From an uncultured Eudoraea sp. (GTDB lineage: Bacteria; Bacteroidota; Bacteroidia; Flavobacteriales; Flavobacteriaceae), in assembly GCA_905479615.1 (NCBI GenBank), contig CAJQNH010000077.1, positions 1-20,699 of the forward strand: a DNA stretch of 20,699 bases, written 5' to 3'. The notes under the pieces are model-generated. The model was not told the origin of the DNA. It saw only the letters and a program-made list of their open reading frames with translations, and searched no databases. This document shows, piece by piece, positions 7,595-14,786 of the stretch (its first letter is position 1; each line of letters opens with the position of its first letter). The position numbers and the translations under genes are program-made.

Positions 7595-8158
7595 ATGAAA
7601 GAAGATAGAAAAATAGAGGAAATGTTCAAAACCCTTAAAGGTTCTTTTGATACAGAAGAACCAGAGGCAGGTCATGAACAAAGATTCCTGGAGAAGTTGA
7701 GCAAAGCAAATGGTGTAGTAAGGCTAACACCAAAAAAACATAGTTGGTGGAGACCATTATCAATAGCAGCTTCTATAATGTTGCTTTTCGCAGTCGGGAC
7801 TTCGCTATATACAAATCAACCATCTATAGATGACCAGCTAGCTAAAATTTCACCGGAAGCTTCGCAAACTCAGTTTTACTTTGCCAGCCTAATTGAAGAT
7901 CAAATAAAAGAACTGGAGAACGAAAGCACACCTGAAACTAAAATATTAGTGGATGATGCAATGATACAATTAAACAAACTGGAAATAAACTATAAGAAAC
8001 TTGAACAAGATCTACTTAATGGGGGAAATAGCAAATTAATACTAAGCGCAATGATTACCAATTTCCAAACCCGAATAGATTTACTACAAGAAGTTATGGA
8101 CAAAATAGAAAATATTAAAACCTTTAAAAACTACGATGATGAAAACATTACTATTTAA
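7595..8158 (+). CDS. Single-pass membrane protein, probable anti-sigma factor
   Basis: A 187-residue protein I cannot place in a characterised family. Residues 1-51 are charged and probably cytoplasmic, residues 52-72 (WRPLSIAASIMLLFAVG) form one membrane helix, and the rest should face the periplasm. The periplasmic part is helical and Glu/Lys/Leu-rich with coiled-coil character (about 97-175). The position directly after an ECF sigma gene, 2 bases away, and the topology fit an anti-sigma factor. However, it has no cysteine at all, so it is not a zinc-binding (ZAS) type with HxxxCxxC. I start at ATG 7595 (MKEDRKIEEM); an upstream in-frame ATG at 7532 lies inside the sigma gene and is unlikely. 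The 3' end overlaps the next gene by 23 bases. Confidence 0.75.
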   Translation: MKEDRKIEEMFKTLKGSFDTEEPEAGHEQRFLEKLSKANGVVRLTPKKHSWWRPLSIAASIMLLFAVGTSLYTNQPSIDDQLAKISPEASQTQFYFASLIEDQIKELENESTPETKILVDDAMIQLNKLEINYKKLEQDLLNGGNSKLILSAMITNFQTRIDLLQEVMDKIENIKTFKNYDDENITI

Positions 8159-9230
8159 ATACACATTAATTGCACTCCTGGTAGTTCCGGTTATGGCCAA
8201 TGCCAATAATGGGGATTTAAAAGGCAAATATTCCAAGGAGAAAACGATAAAGAAGGAATATGATGTTAATTCAAATGCCTTGCTGAAAATCAGCAATAGT
8301 TACGGAAACCTTACTTTGAGTTCCTGGAACGAAGACAGAGTAGTAATAGAAGTTCATATAAAAACTAGTGGTAATAACGAGTCTAAAGTACAGGAAAAGC
8401 TTGATAAAATTACGGTAGATTTTGAAGCCAGCAGCGATATGGTTTCTGCAAAAACTATTTACAATAAAGATAAAGGAAGCTGGGGCTGGAATTGGGGGAA
8501 AAGTAACAATGTGAACATGCAAATAAACTATACCATTAAACTCCCAGTAAAAAACAGTGTTCATCTAAATAACGACTACGGGAATATTATGCTGGACCGG
8601 ATTGATGGCCATGCCAAAATTAGTTGTGATTACGGAAGGTTAGAAATTGGTGAACTTCACGGAAGAAATAATGAATTAAAATTCGATTACACTTCAAAAT
8701 CAACTATAGAATATGTAAATAGTGCTAAGATTTCTGCCGATTATTCTGGGTTTACCATCCAAAAAGCTGGAAATTTAAACATTAGTGCTGATTATACAAA
8801 TGCGGCAATCGGACAAATGGAAAACCTGGAGTATACCAGTGATTATGGTAAATTAGATGTAGATGAAGCCAACAATGTACAAGGCAACGGGGACTACATA
8901 AATGTTAAACTGGGTACTATTCACGGGAATGTAGATATTAATGCAGATTATGGCTCTGTGGGCATAGCCAATATGGCCCAGGATGCCGGAAATGTTTCAA
9001 TCCGCACAGATTATACGGGCATCAAAATAGGTTATGATCCTATGTATAACTTTAATTTTGAAATTACAGCCGAATATGCGGGGGTTAATGGAAAAGATGA
9101 TTTTGAAATCAGCATAAGTAAAGAGAAATCAAACGAGCGTTATTACAAAGGATTTTACGGCAGCGCAGGTAGTGAAAATATGATCTCCATAACGAGTGAT
9201 TATGGAAGTATTACTTTCTCTAAAAATTAA
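8136..9230 (+). CDS. Exported DUF4097-type repeat protein (putative adhesin-like beta-helix)
   Basis: A 364-residue exported protein. A signal peptide covers about residues 1-22 (hydrophobic core YTLIALLVVPVMA). From about residue 130 onward the chain is a series of beta strands with a recurring Asp-Tyr pair at 147, 165, 184, 202, 219, 236, 253, 271 and 292, and again at 355, mostly 17-19 residues apart. This is the pattern of a right-handed beta-helix or solenoid, as in the DUF4097 family often annotated 'putative adhesin'. Binding function is not demonstrated. The start may be the first or second of two adjacent ATG codons (8136, 8139); either overlaps the end of the preceding gene and suggests translational coupling. 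It lies third in the sigma-factor operon, 45 bases before the DUF2807 gene. Confidence 0.8.
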   Translation: MMKTLLFKYTLIALLVVPVMANANNGDLKGKYSKEKTIKKEYDVNSNALLKISNSYGNLTLSSWNEDRVVIEVHIKTSGNNESKVQEKLDKITVDFEASSDMVSAKTIYNKDKGSWGWNWGKSNNVNMQINYTIKLPVKNSVHLNNDYGNIMLDRIDGHAKISCDYGRLEIGELHGRNNELKFDYTSKSTIEYVNSAKISADYSGFTIQKAGNLNISADYTNAAIGQMENLEYTSDYGKLDVDEANNVQGNGDYINVKLGTIHGNVDINADYGSVGIANMAQDAGNVSIRTDYTGIKIGYDPMYNFNFEITAEYAGVNGKDDFEISISKEKSNERYYKGFYGSAGSENMISITSDYGSITFSKN

Positions 9231-9275
9231 ACAAAAACACTCAATATTAAAAACTAATAACTTAAACATTTTATC

Positions 9276-9998
9276 ATGAAGAAAATAATTACTCTTGGAA
9301 TAGCCCTCTGCACTATTGCCGTCACTAATGCGCAGAAAATAAAAGGAAACGGCAATGTAGTAACCATTGAAAGATCTACAGATGATTACGATGCGATTGC
9401 CGTGTCTGGATGGTTTAATGTAATTCTGGTTGATGGGCAAGAGGGAAAATTAAGTATTGAAGGAGAGGAAAATTTACTGGAGTATATTAAAACAGAAGTA
9501 AAGGAAGGCAAATTGGTAATTAAAGTAAAAAAAGGGCATAACCTTCAACCTTCTTCCTGGAAAAAGGATGGTGGTATTTATGTAACCGTTCCGGTAGAAA
9601 GCGTTAATGAAGTAACCTTATCTGGTTCTGGAGATATCGTCGGCAAAAAAACGATTTCCGCTTCAGAATTTAGCACAAATATGTCGGGCTCCGGTGACAT
9701 TACACTGGATGTGGAATCTAAAACGCTTAGCGCATCGATGTCTGGTTCCGGTGACATCAATTTAAGTGGTACTACCGAAGTATTTGATGTTCAAATTTCG
9801 GGTTCTGGTGACATTGAGGCTTATGACCTTATTGCCGATACCGTAGATGCAAGTATTTCAGGATCTGCCGATATTAAAGTAACGGCTAATAAAATGCTAA
9901 AAGCAAGGGTATCTGGCTCCGGAGATATTCATTATCGCGGAGATGCAACAAAACTAGATACTAAATCTTCGGGTTCCGGAGATATTACCAGAGGATAG
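9276..9998 (+). CDS. Exported DUF2807-type (head GIN domain) protein with SGSGDI repeats
   Basis: A 240-residue exported protein. A signal peptide (MKKIITLGIALCTIAVTNA) is probably cleaved after A19. The N-terminal domain (about 20-110) has the look of the DUF2807 / head GIN domain (FNVILVDGQEGKLSIEGEENL). The C-terminal half carries seven SGSGDI-like units with the Asp at residues 120, 141, 160, 179, 199, 217 and 236, that is every 18-21 residues; one unit is degenerate (SGSADI). This spacing fits one beta-helix rung per unit. Codons differ between units, so the repeats are old and under protein-level selection rather than recent DNA copies. It is the last gene of the sigma-factor operon. 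No enzymatic residues are evident, and the function of the family is not known to me. Confidence 0.85.
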   Translation: MKKIITLGIALCTIAVTNAQKIKGNGNVVTIERSTDDYDAIAVSGWFNVILVDGQEGKLSIEGEENLLEYIKTEVKEGKLVIKVKKGHNLQPSSWKKDGGIYVTVPVESVNEVTLSGSGDIVGKKTISASEFSTNMSGSGDITLDVESKTLSASMSGSGDINLSGTTEVFDVQISGSGDIEAYDLIADTVDASISGSADIKVTANKMLKARVSGSGDIHYRGDATKLDTKSSGSGDITRG

Positions 9999-10027
9999 AA
10001 TTACATCAAAAAACGAACAATAATAAC

Positions 10028-10054
10028 ACCCTGGCGGAAACGTCAGGGTTTTTT
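10028..10054. terminator. Terminator between DUF2807 gene and MFS gene
   Basis: ACCCTGGCG (10028-10036), a GAAA tetraloop and CGTCAGGGT (10041-10049) form a 9-base stem with one G-U pair, followed on the plus strand by six T. It closes the sigma-factor operon. The convergent MFS gene ends inside it: its TGA occupies 10043-10045. In the minus direction the trailing U run is poorer (GUUAUUAUU), so it is strongest for the plus strand. Confidence 0.85.
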
Positions 10055-11365
10055 ATTTACCCTGGTCAGTAAAAACAATCCGCTAAGAAAAAAAAGCCCC
10101 AGGAATATAGTTGCATTTCTCATGCTTCCGGTAAACTGAGCAATAAAACCATATAAAAAAGTGCCAATTACAATCCCTAGTTTTTCTGCAACATCATAAA
10201 AGCTGAAAAAGGAAGCCGTATCGGTTGTTTCAGGGATAAACTTGGAATATGTAGATCTCGACAGTGCCTGTATACCTCCCATAACAATTCCCACACAACC
10301 GGCTGCTATGTAAAAATCTGTTGGTGTAATTATGAAATAGGCATATATACAGATAAATACCCATAATATATTAATCACCATAAGCGTATTAATGTTTCCA
10401 AATCTTTTTGACGCCTTAGCAGTCATGGTTGCTCCAATTATTGCCACCAACTGAATCACCAGTATACTGACAATTAATCCGGTGGTGCGTTCACTTACTG
10501 AACCCCAATTAATCTCCTGCTCTCCAAAATAGGTAGCAATTAACATCACTGTCTGTACAGCCATACTGTATACAAAAAAGGCAACAAGATACCTTTTTAG
10601 CTTTACCTCATCTCCTAATTGATACCATACTCCTTTTAACTCCTTAAATCCATTGAAAATAATATTTTTTCGAACCCCTTTCCGATTAACCCCTGCAGGT
10701 AAGTAATAGAAGGTATACTGACTGAACAAAATCCACCAAATACCCACAGTAACGAATGAATATTTCATAGCTTTAATCTCAGCTACTTCAGCAGCATCAC
10801 TCTCTATGCCAAAAATATCCGGCTTCATTACCATAGCAAGGTTTAAAAGAAGCAAAATAACGCTTCCTATATAACCCATTGAGAATCCTTTGGCACTTAT
10901 TCTATCCTGTTGCTCCGGGAAGGCAATATCCGGGAGGTAGGAATTGTTAATTGCAAAACTCACCCAGAAGCCTACAAGACCAAAAAAGTAGCAAATAAGG
11001 CCCAAATAAATATTTTCCAATGAAAACCAGTATAGCCCGATACAGGAAATTCCCCCCAGGTAACAAAAAAACTTCATAAAGATTTTCTTATTACCTAAAT
11101 AATCTGCAATACCTGATATAAGTGGTGTGATTATAGCAATGAATAAAAAGGCTGCTGATGTAAGATAACTAATTAACGGAGCTCTGGCAATTTCACCGCC
11201 AAATACGGATACTTTCTCAATATCCGCTACTCTAAACAAGGCTCCATAAAAAATGGGAAAAATGGCGGATGCAATTACCAGGCTATATACAGAATTAGCC
11301 CAATCATAAAATGCCCAGGCATTTAATAGTTTCTTACTTCCTTTTATTGCAAAAGTTCTGGCCAT
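10043..11365 (-). CDS. MFS transporter, UMF1 / Atg22-like family
   Basis: A 440-residue integral membrane protein with about twelve hydrophobic segments. The N-terminal segment NAWAFYDWANSVYSLVIAS (residues 15-33) is the hallmark of the UMF1 family of the major facilitator superfamily, which includes yeast vacuolar Atg22. Atg22 exports amino acids from the vacuole; substrates of bacterial members are not generally known. A second typical feature is GGIQALSRSTYSKFIPE in the second half, and SFAINNSYLPDIA near the middle of the first half. The gene is the last of the minus-strand block, 71 bases after the M48 protease gene and separated from it by a terminator-like hairpin, so its transcription may be partly independent. 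A sugar or maltodextrin substrate could be guessed from the neighbours, but nothing in the protein shows that. Confidence 0.88.
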   Translation of the reverse strand: MARTFAIKGSKKLLNAWAFYDWANSVYSLVIASAIFPIFYGALFRVADIEKVSVFGGEIARAPLISYLTSAAFLFIAIITPLISGIADYLGNKKIFMKFFCYLGGISCIGLYWFSLENIYLGLICYFFGLVGFWVSFAINNSYLPDIAFPEQQDRISAKGFSMGYIGSVILLLLNLAMVMKPDIFGIESDAAEVAEIKAMKYSFVTVGIWWILFSQYTFYYLPAGVNRKGVRKNIIFNGFKELKGVWYQLGDEVKLKRYLVAFFVYSMAVQTVMLIATYFGEQEINWGSVSERTTGLIVSILVIQLVAIIGATMTAKASKRFGNINTLMVINILWVFICIYAYFIITPTDFYIAAGCVGIVMGGIQALSRSTYSKFIPETTDTASFFSFYDVAEKLGIVIGTFLYGFIAQFTGSMRNATIFLGLFFLSGLFLLTRVNKKP

Positions 11366-11370
11366 ATACT

Positions 11371-11396
11371 AAAAAACTGCTCTATATGAGCAGCTT
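11371..11396 (-). terminator. Hairpin with U-run between M48 gene and MFS gene
   Basis: Minus-strand RNA: CUGCUC (11393-11388), loop AUAUA, GAGCAG (11382-11377), then six U (11376-11371). Three further pairs (G-U, A-U, A-U) can extend the stem into the U-run. It follows the M48 stop by about 40 bases and ends 5 bases before the MFS ATG, so it either ends the protease transcript or attenuates the transporter gene. Confidence 0.65.
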
Positions 11397-11404
11397 CGAA
11401 TATA

Positions 11405-11412
11405 CAAATATA
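11405..11412 (-). promoter_or_regulatory. Possible -7 element for the MFS gene
   Basis: TATATTTG on the minus strand matches TAnnTTTG exactly, 39 bases before the MFS start and just after the M48 stop. No good TTTG lies 17-23 bases further upstream (only TTTA at a 16-base spacing), so this is tentative. A transcript from here would begin with the hairpin at 11371-11396. Confidence 0.35.
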
Positions 11413-11436
11413 AGAGGAATCACTAATTTAAATAGT

Positions 11437-12252
11437 CTATTGAAATGAAGCTACACCAAATTTCTGAGCTTCCTGTTTTGCCAATGGGGCCCATTGCGTT
11501 AAATTCGCAATCCTGGTATCATTAGAAGGGTGGGTACTTAAAAATTCTGGTGGTGCATTACCTCCTGCATTAGCCTTCATTCGCTTCCAAAGTTCAGCGG
11601 CCTCATCCGGATTATAGCCTGCAATGGCCATAATCTGAAGCCCTATTCTATCTGCTTCCGTTTCATGACTACGGCTAAAAGGTAGCATAAGTCCAACCGC
11701 AGAACCAATACCGTATGCCTGATTAAACATATTTCTTGATTTATCGTCCTGAATGGCAATATTTCCGGCTACGGCTCCGAGTTGCTGTAAGGTTCCCGCG
11801 CTCATTCGTTGTGCCCCATGATCTGCCAATGCATGTGCCACCTCATGACCCATAACCACCGCGACACCTGTTTCTCCCTGGCAAATAGGCAGAATACCGG
11901 TATAAAAAACAATCTTGCCGCCAGGCATGCACCAGGCATTAATAAGAGTGTCTTTTACCAAATTATATTCCCAGCGGTAATCTTTTAGATATCCGGGATA
12001 GCCATTAGCGGACAACCATCTTTCAGCGGCAGAAGAAATTCGCTGTCCTACCCTAGTAATCATCTTTGCCTCTGAACTGTTATCCAGAACATTATTTTGG
12101 CTGATAAATTCATCGTATTGAGCGAAGGCCATTGGGAAAATCTGACTGTTGGGATAAAAGTTCAATACCTTTTGTCCTGTAAATGGATTTACTTTGCAAG
12201 AAGCGATTCCCAGTAATAATATGGATACCAGTAAAAACCTTTTAGCACGCAT
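11437..12252 (-). CDS. M48 family zinc metalloprotease, lipoprotein
   Basis: A 271-residue M48 peptidase. The N-terminus is a lipoprotein signal (MRAKRFLLVSILLLGIASC) with lipobox GIASC and lipidated Cys19, so it is probably anchored in the outer membrane facing the periplasm. The zinc site HEVAH lies at residues 136-140 and the third ligand is E197 in HETEAD, giving the complete HExxH...ExxAD set. The layout resembles single-domain periplasmic proteases such as LoiP; BepA has an extra TPR domain that is absent here. Such enzymes take part in outer-membrane protein quality control; the exact role here is inferred. The gene begins 34 bases after the GH31 stop with no clear promoter between, so it probably shares a transcript with the glucan genes even though no metabolic link is obvious. 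Confidence 0.92.
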   Translation of the reverse strand: MRAKRFLLVSILLLGIASCKVNPFTGQKVLNFYPNSQIFPMAFAQYDEFISQNNVLDNSSEAKMITRVGQRISSAAERWLSANGYPGYLKDYRWEYNLVKDTLINAWCMPGGKIVFYTGILPICQGETGVAVVMGHEVAHALADHGAQRMSAGTLQQLGAVAGNIAIQDDKSRNMFNQAYGIGSAVGLMLPFSRSHETEADRIGLQIMAIAGYNPDEAAELWKRMKANAGGNAPPEFLSTHPSNDTRIANLTQWAPLAKQEAQKFGVASFQ

Positions 12253-12286
12253 TTTATTGAATATTAAGTATTAAAATACAAAAAAT

Positions 12287-14686
12287 TTATTTTCCTGTGA
12301 TGTGCAATACTGTAAATTCTTTTGTTATATGTATTGTATTGTTCCCATTTGGCTTTAAGTTTTTAATCGGAACTATTTCATTATCTATCTCTATCTCTTT
12401 AATTTTAAATGGTAAATCTATCAGATTAATTTTAAATGAATTGTAAGAAGTAATAAAAGCTCCATTTTTAAACTGCTGGATTATCAATTCATTTTTCTTA
12501 CCAGTCAACTTAAAATTCCTTAAGCTATAATTCCCTTTGGTATACTCATAGCCATCCTGTTCATCTTCATAAACTGTGGATTTTTCAATACCATACTTAA
12601 AGTAAACGTCCAGGATTAATTCTTCTATAACTTTTTCACCAACATACTGCTGGACAGGGTATTTGGGAATTATTGCGCCTTCTTTTATAAAAATTGGAAT
12701 TTTATCAATATCCGCGGCAACCCACTTCTCCATTCCTCCCTCTATAACCTCACCAGACCAAAAGTTATGCCATTTTCCTTTGGGAATATACATTCTTCTT
12801 CCCATTGCGTTGGGTTCCTGTATAGGACAGACTAATATTTGATCCCCAAATATAAACTCATCAGTTCTAAAATGCGTTTGCAAATCTTCCTGATCATAAT
12901 ACACCAAGGGTTTAAGCATAGGTATGTTTTCTTTAGAATATTTCCAAAACATGGTATACAGATAAGGAAGAAGTTGGTACCTTAATTCAATAAACTTCCT
13001 GACTATATTAGTAACTTCCTTATCAAATGACCAGGGTTCCTGATCCCCGTGGTCTCCACTTGAATGCACCCGGAAAAAGGGATGAAAGATACCCAATTGT
13101 ATCCATCTCGCAAAAAGTTCTCCGTTGGGTTGTTCTGCAAATCCTCCTATGTCTGAACCAACAAAGGACATACCACTCATACACATTCTTTGTACCTGTA
13201 CATTGGCAATCCACAAATGTTCCCAGGTAGCAACATTATCACCGGTCCAGGTAGAGCTAAAACGTTGTGCCCCTGCATATGCAGCCCTGGTTATAACAAA
13301 AGGACGTTTGGGGTAAACGTATTTTTTTACTCCTTCATAAGTAGCCCTTACCATCTGAGTACCATAAATATTATGAGCCTTTCTATGACTACAGCGATGA
13401 CCATCAAAATCGTGTCTGGTATCTAAAGGAGCTGTTTTAGATGGAACTTCCATTATAGCAGGTTCATTCATATCATTCCATACCGCATGGACCCCCGTTT
13501 CTGCCATTAGCTCTTTATAGAGGCCTGCCCACCATTTTCTAACCTTTGGGTTCGTAAAATCAGGAAAACTACACTCACCCGGCCAAACTTTACCACGCAT
13601 TAAAGGGCCATCTCCTCTTTTACAGAAATAATCATTCTCCAAGGCTTCCTGATAAACCCAATAATCCTTATCTACCTTTATTCCCGGATCTATCATGACC
13701 ACAGTTTTAAAGCCGTCTTTATATAAATCCTGTATCATAGCCTTAGGATCAGGAAATTTTTTCTTATCCCAGGTAAAACATCGAAATCCATCCATATAGT
13801 CTATATCGAGATAGATAGCATCACAAGGAATTTTAAGGGATCTGAATTTCGCGGCAATTTTCTTAACATTGCTCTCCGGAAAATAACTCCATTTAGATTG
13901 ATGAAAACCCAATGCCCATAGTGGTGGGATTTCTGGTGTTCCGGTTAAATCTGTATATGCTCTTACCACTTTTGACATCTCAGGGCCATAAAAAAAGTAG
14001 TAATTCATTTCTCCACCGTCTGCCCAAAAACTGGTTATATTTCTTCTTTCATGAGCAAAATCGAAATGAGTTTCGAAGGTATTGTCAAAAAATATCCCGT
14101 AAGCAATATTATTGTGAAGTCCGACAAAAAAGGGTATCGCTTTGTATAAAGGATCCTGATCTTTAGAATATGCATATGAATCTGTCACCCAATTTCTTAC
14201 CCTTTTACCTTTAAGGTTAGAGTGTGTAGCTTTATCCCCCATTCCATAAAAGCTTTCAGCAGATTGGGTTATTTTGCTCATCTTCACCGAATTACCCCCA
14301 AATTCATAATTTTCCTCCCAATGAAAACCAAGTTCATCCTCATTGATGATATTTCCTTCTAAATCGGAAATCTGGGTTCTCATTGTTTTTTTATCAACCA
14401 GAACGATGATTTTAGAAGTTGAAATCAGATATTCTGTTTTGGTTTCTTTGGATTCAAGTTTATTGTAACCCCTGCTGGCATCAGGACTTATTGCATATGA
14501 AAAATCTGGTTCAAAAACTTCCTCTGTAGCATATCTGAATCGTATAGCACTATTGCGCAGTACGGTTATCTCGAGCACAACACCATTCTCTGAAGTAAAA
14601 TAAAATTTATCTGAATCGCGCTTAAATTCTACAATACTGTTTGGATATAAGTTGCCTTTGTATTCTAATTCTGTATTGGTAATCAT
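12287..14686 (-). CDS. Glycoside hydrolase family 31 alpha-glucosidase
   Basis: A 799-residue GH31 enzyme, which removes terminal alpha-linked glucose (or a related sugar) from oligosaccharides with retention of configuration. The N-terminal beta-sandwich covers about 1-245. The (beta/alpha)8 barrel follows, with DAIYLDIDYMDGFRCFTWD at 289-307, the nucleophile D405 in WNDMNEP and the probable acid/base D483 in WTGDN. Beta-rich C-terminal domains follow from about residue 600. There is no signal peptide, so the enzyme should be cytoplasmic, unlike many surface polysaccharide-utilisation GH31 enzymes. It lies 100 bases downstream of glgB and probably belongs to the same transcript; a role in turning over internal alpha-glucan or maltodextrin would fit. 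Substrate preference (alpha-1,4, alpha-1,6 or xyloside) cannot be read by eye. The start MITNTELEYK has no near competitor. Confidence 0.93.
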   Translation of the reverse strand: MITNTELEYKGNLYPNSIVEFKRDSDKFYFTSENGVVLEITVLRNSAIRFRYATEEVFEPDFSYAISPDASRGYNKLESKETKTEYLISTSKIIVLVDKKTMRTQISDLEGNIINEDELGFHWEENYEFGGNSVKMSKITQSAESFYGMGDKATHSNLKGKRVRNWVTDSYAYSKDQDPLYKAIPFFVGLHNNIAYGIFFDNTFETHFDFAHERRNITSFWADGGEMNYYFFYGPEMSKVVRAYTDLTGTPEIPPLWALGFHQSKWSYFPESNVKKIAAKFRSLKIPCDAIYLDIDYMDGFRCFTWDKKKFPDPKAMIQDLYKDGFKTVVMIDPGIKVDKDYWVYQEALENDYFCKRGDGPLMRGKVWPGECSFPDFTNPKVRKWWAGLYKELMAETGVHAVWNDMNEPAIMEVPSKTAPLDTRHDFDGHRCSHRKAHNIYGTQMVRATYEGVKKYVYPKRPFVITRAAYAGAQRFSSTWTGDNVATWEHLWIANVQVQRMCMSGMSFVGSDIGGFAEQPNGELFARWIQLGIFHPFFRVHSSGDHGDQEPWSFDKEVTNIVRKFIELRYQLLPYLYTMFWKYSKENIPMLKPLVYYDQEDLQTHFRTDEFIFGDQILVCPIQEPNAMGRRMYIPKGKWHNFWSGEVIEGGMEKWVAADIDKIPIFIKEGAIIPKYPVQQYVGEKVIEELILDVYFKYGIEKSTVYEDEQDGYEYTKGNYSLRNFKLTGKKNELIIQQFKNGAFITSYNSFKINLIDLPFKIKEIEIDNEIVPIKNLKPNGNNTIHITKEFTVLHITGK

Positions 14687-14786
14687 AAAGGGTGATTTTA
14701 GAGACCTGCAAAAAAAAGACTTTAACTTTTAAAAGAAAAATGATATTACAACCATTTATAAACTAAAACGTTATAGTTGGCCATAT

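Noticed and set aside
9615..9996. DNA tandem repeat or CRISPR-like array
   Set aside because: The regularity is at the protein level (SGSGDI rungs) in a continuous reading frame, with different codons in each unit.
14730..14786. AT-rich inverted repeat (AACTA...TAGTT) after glgB as a terminator
   Set aside because: Five A/T-rich pairs with no U-run; read-through into the GH31 gene is more likely.
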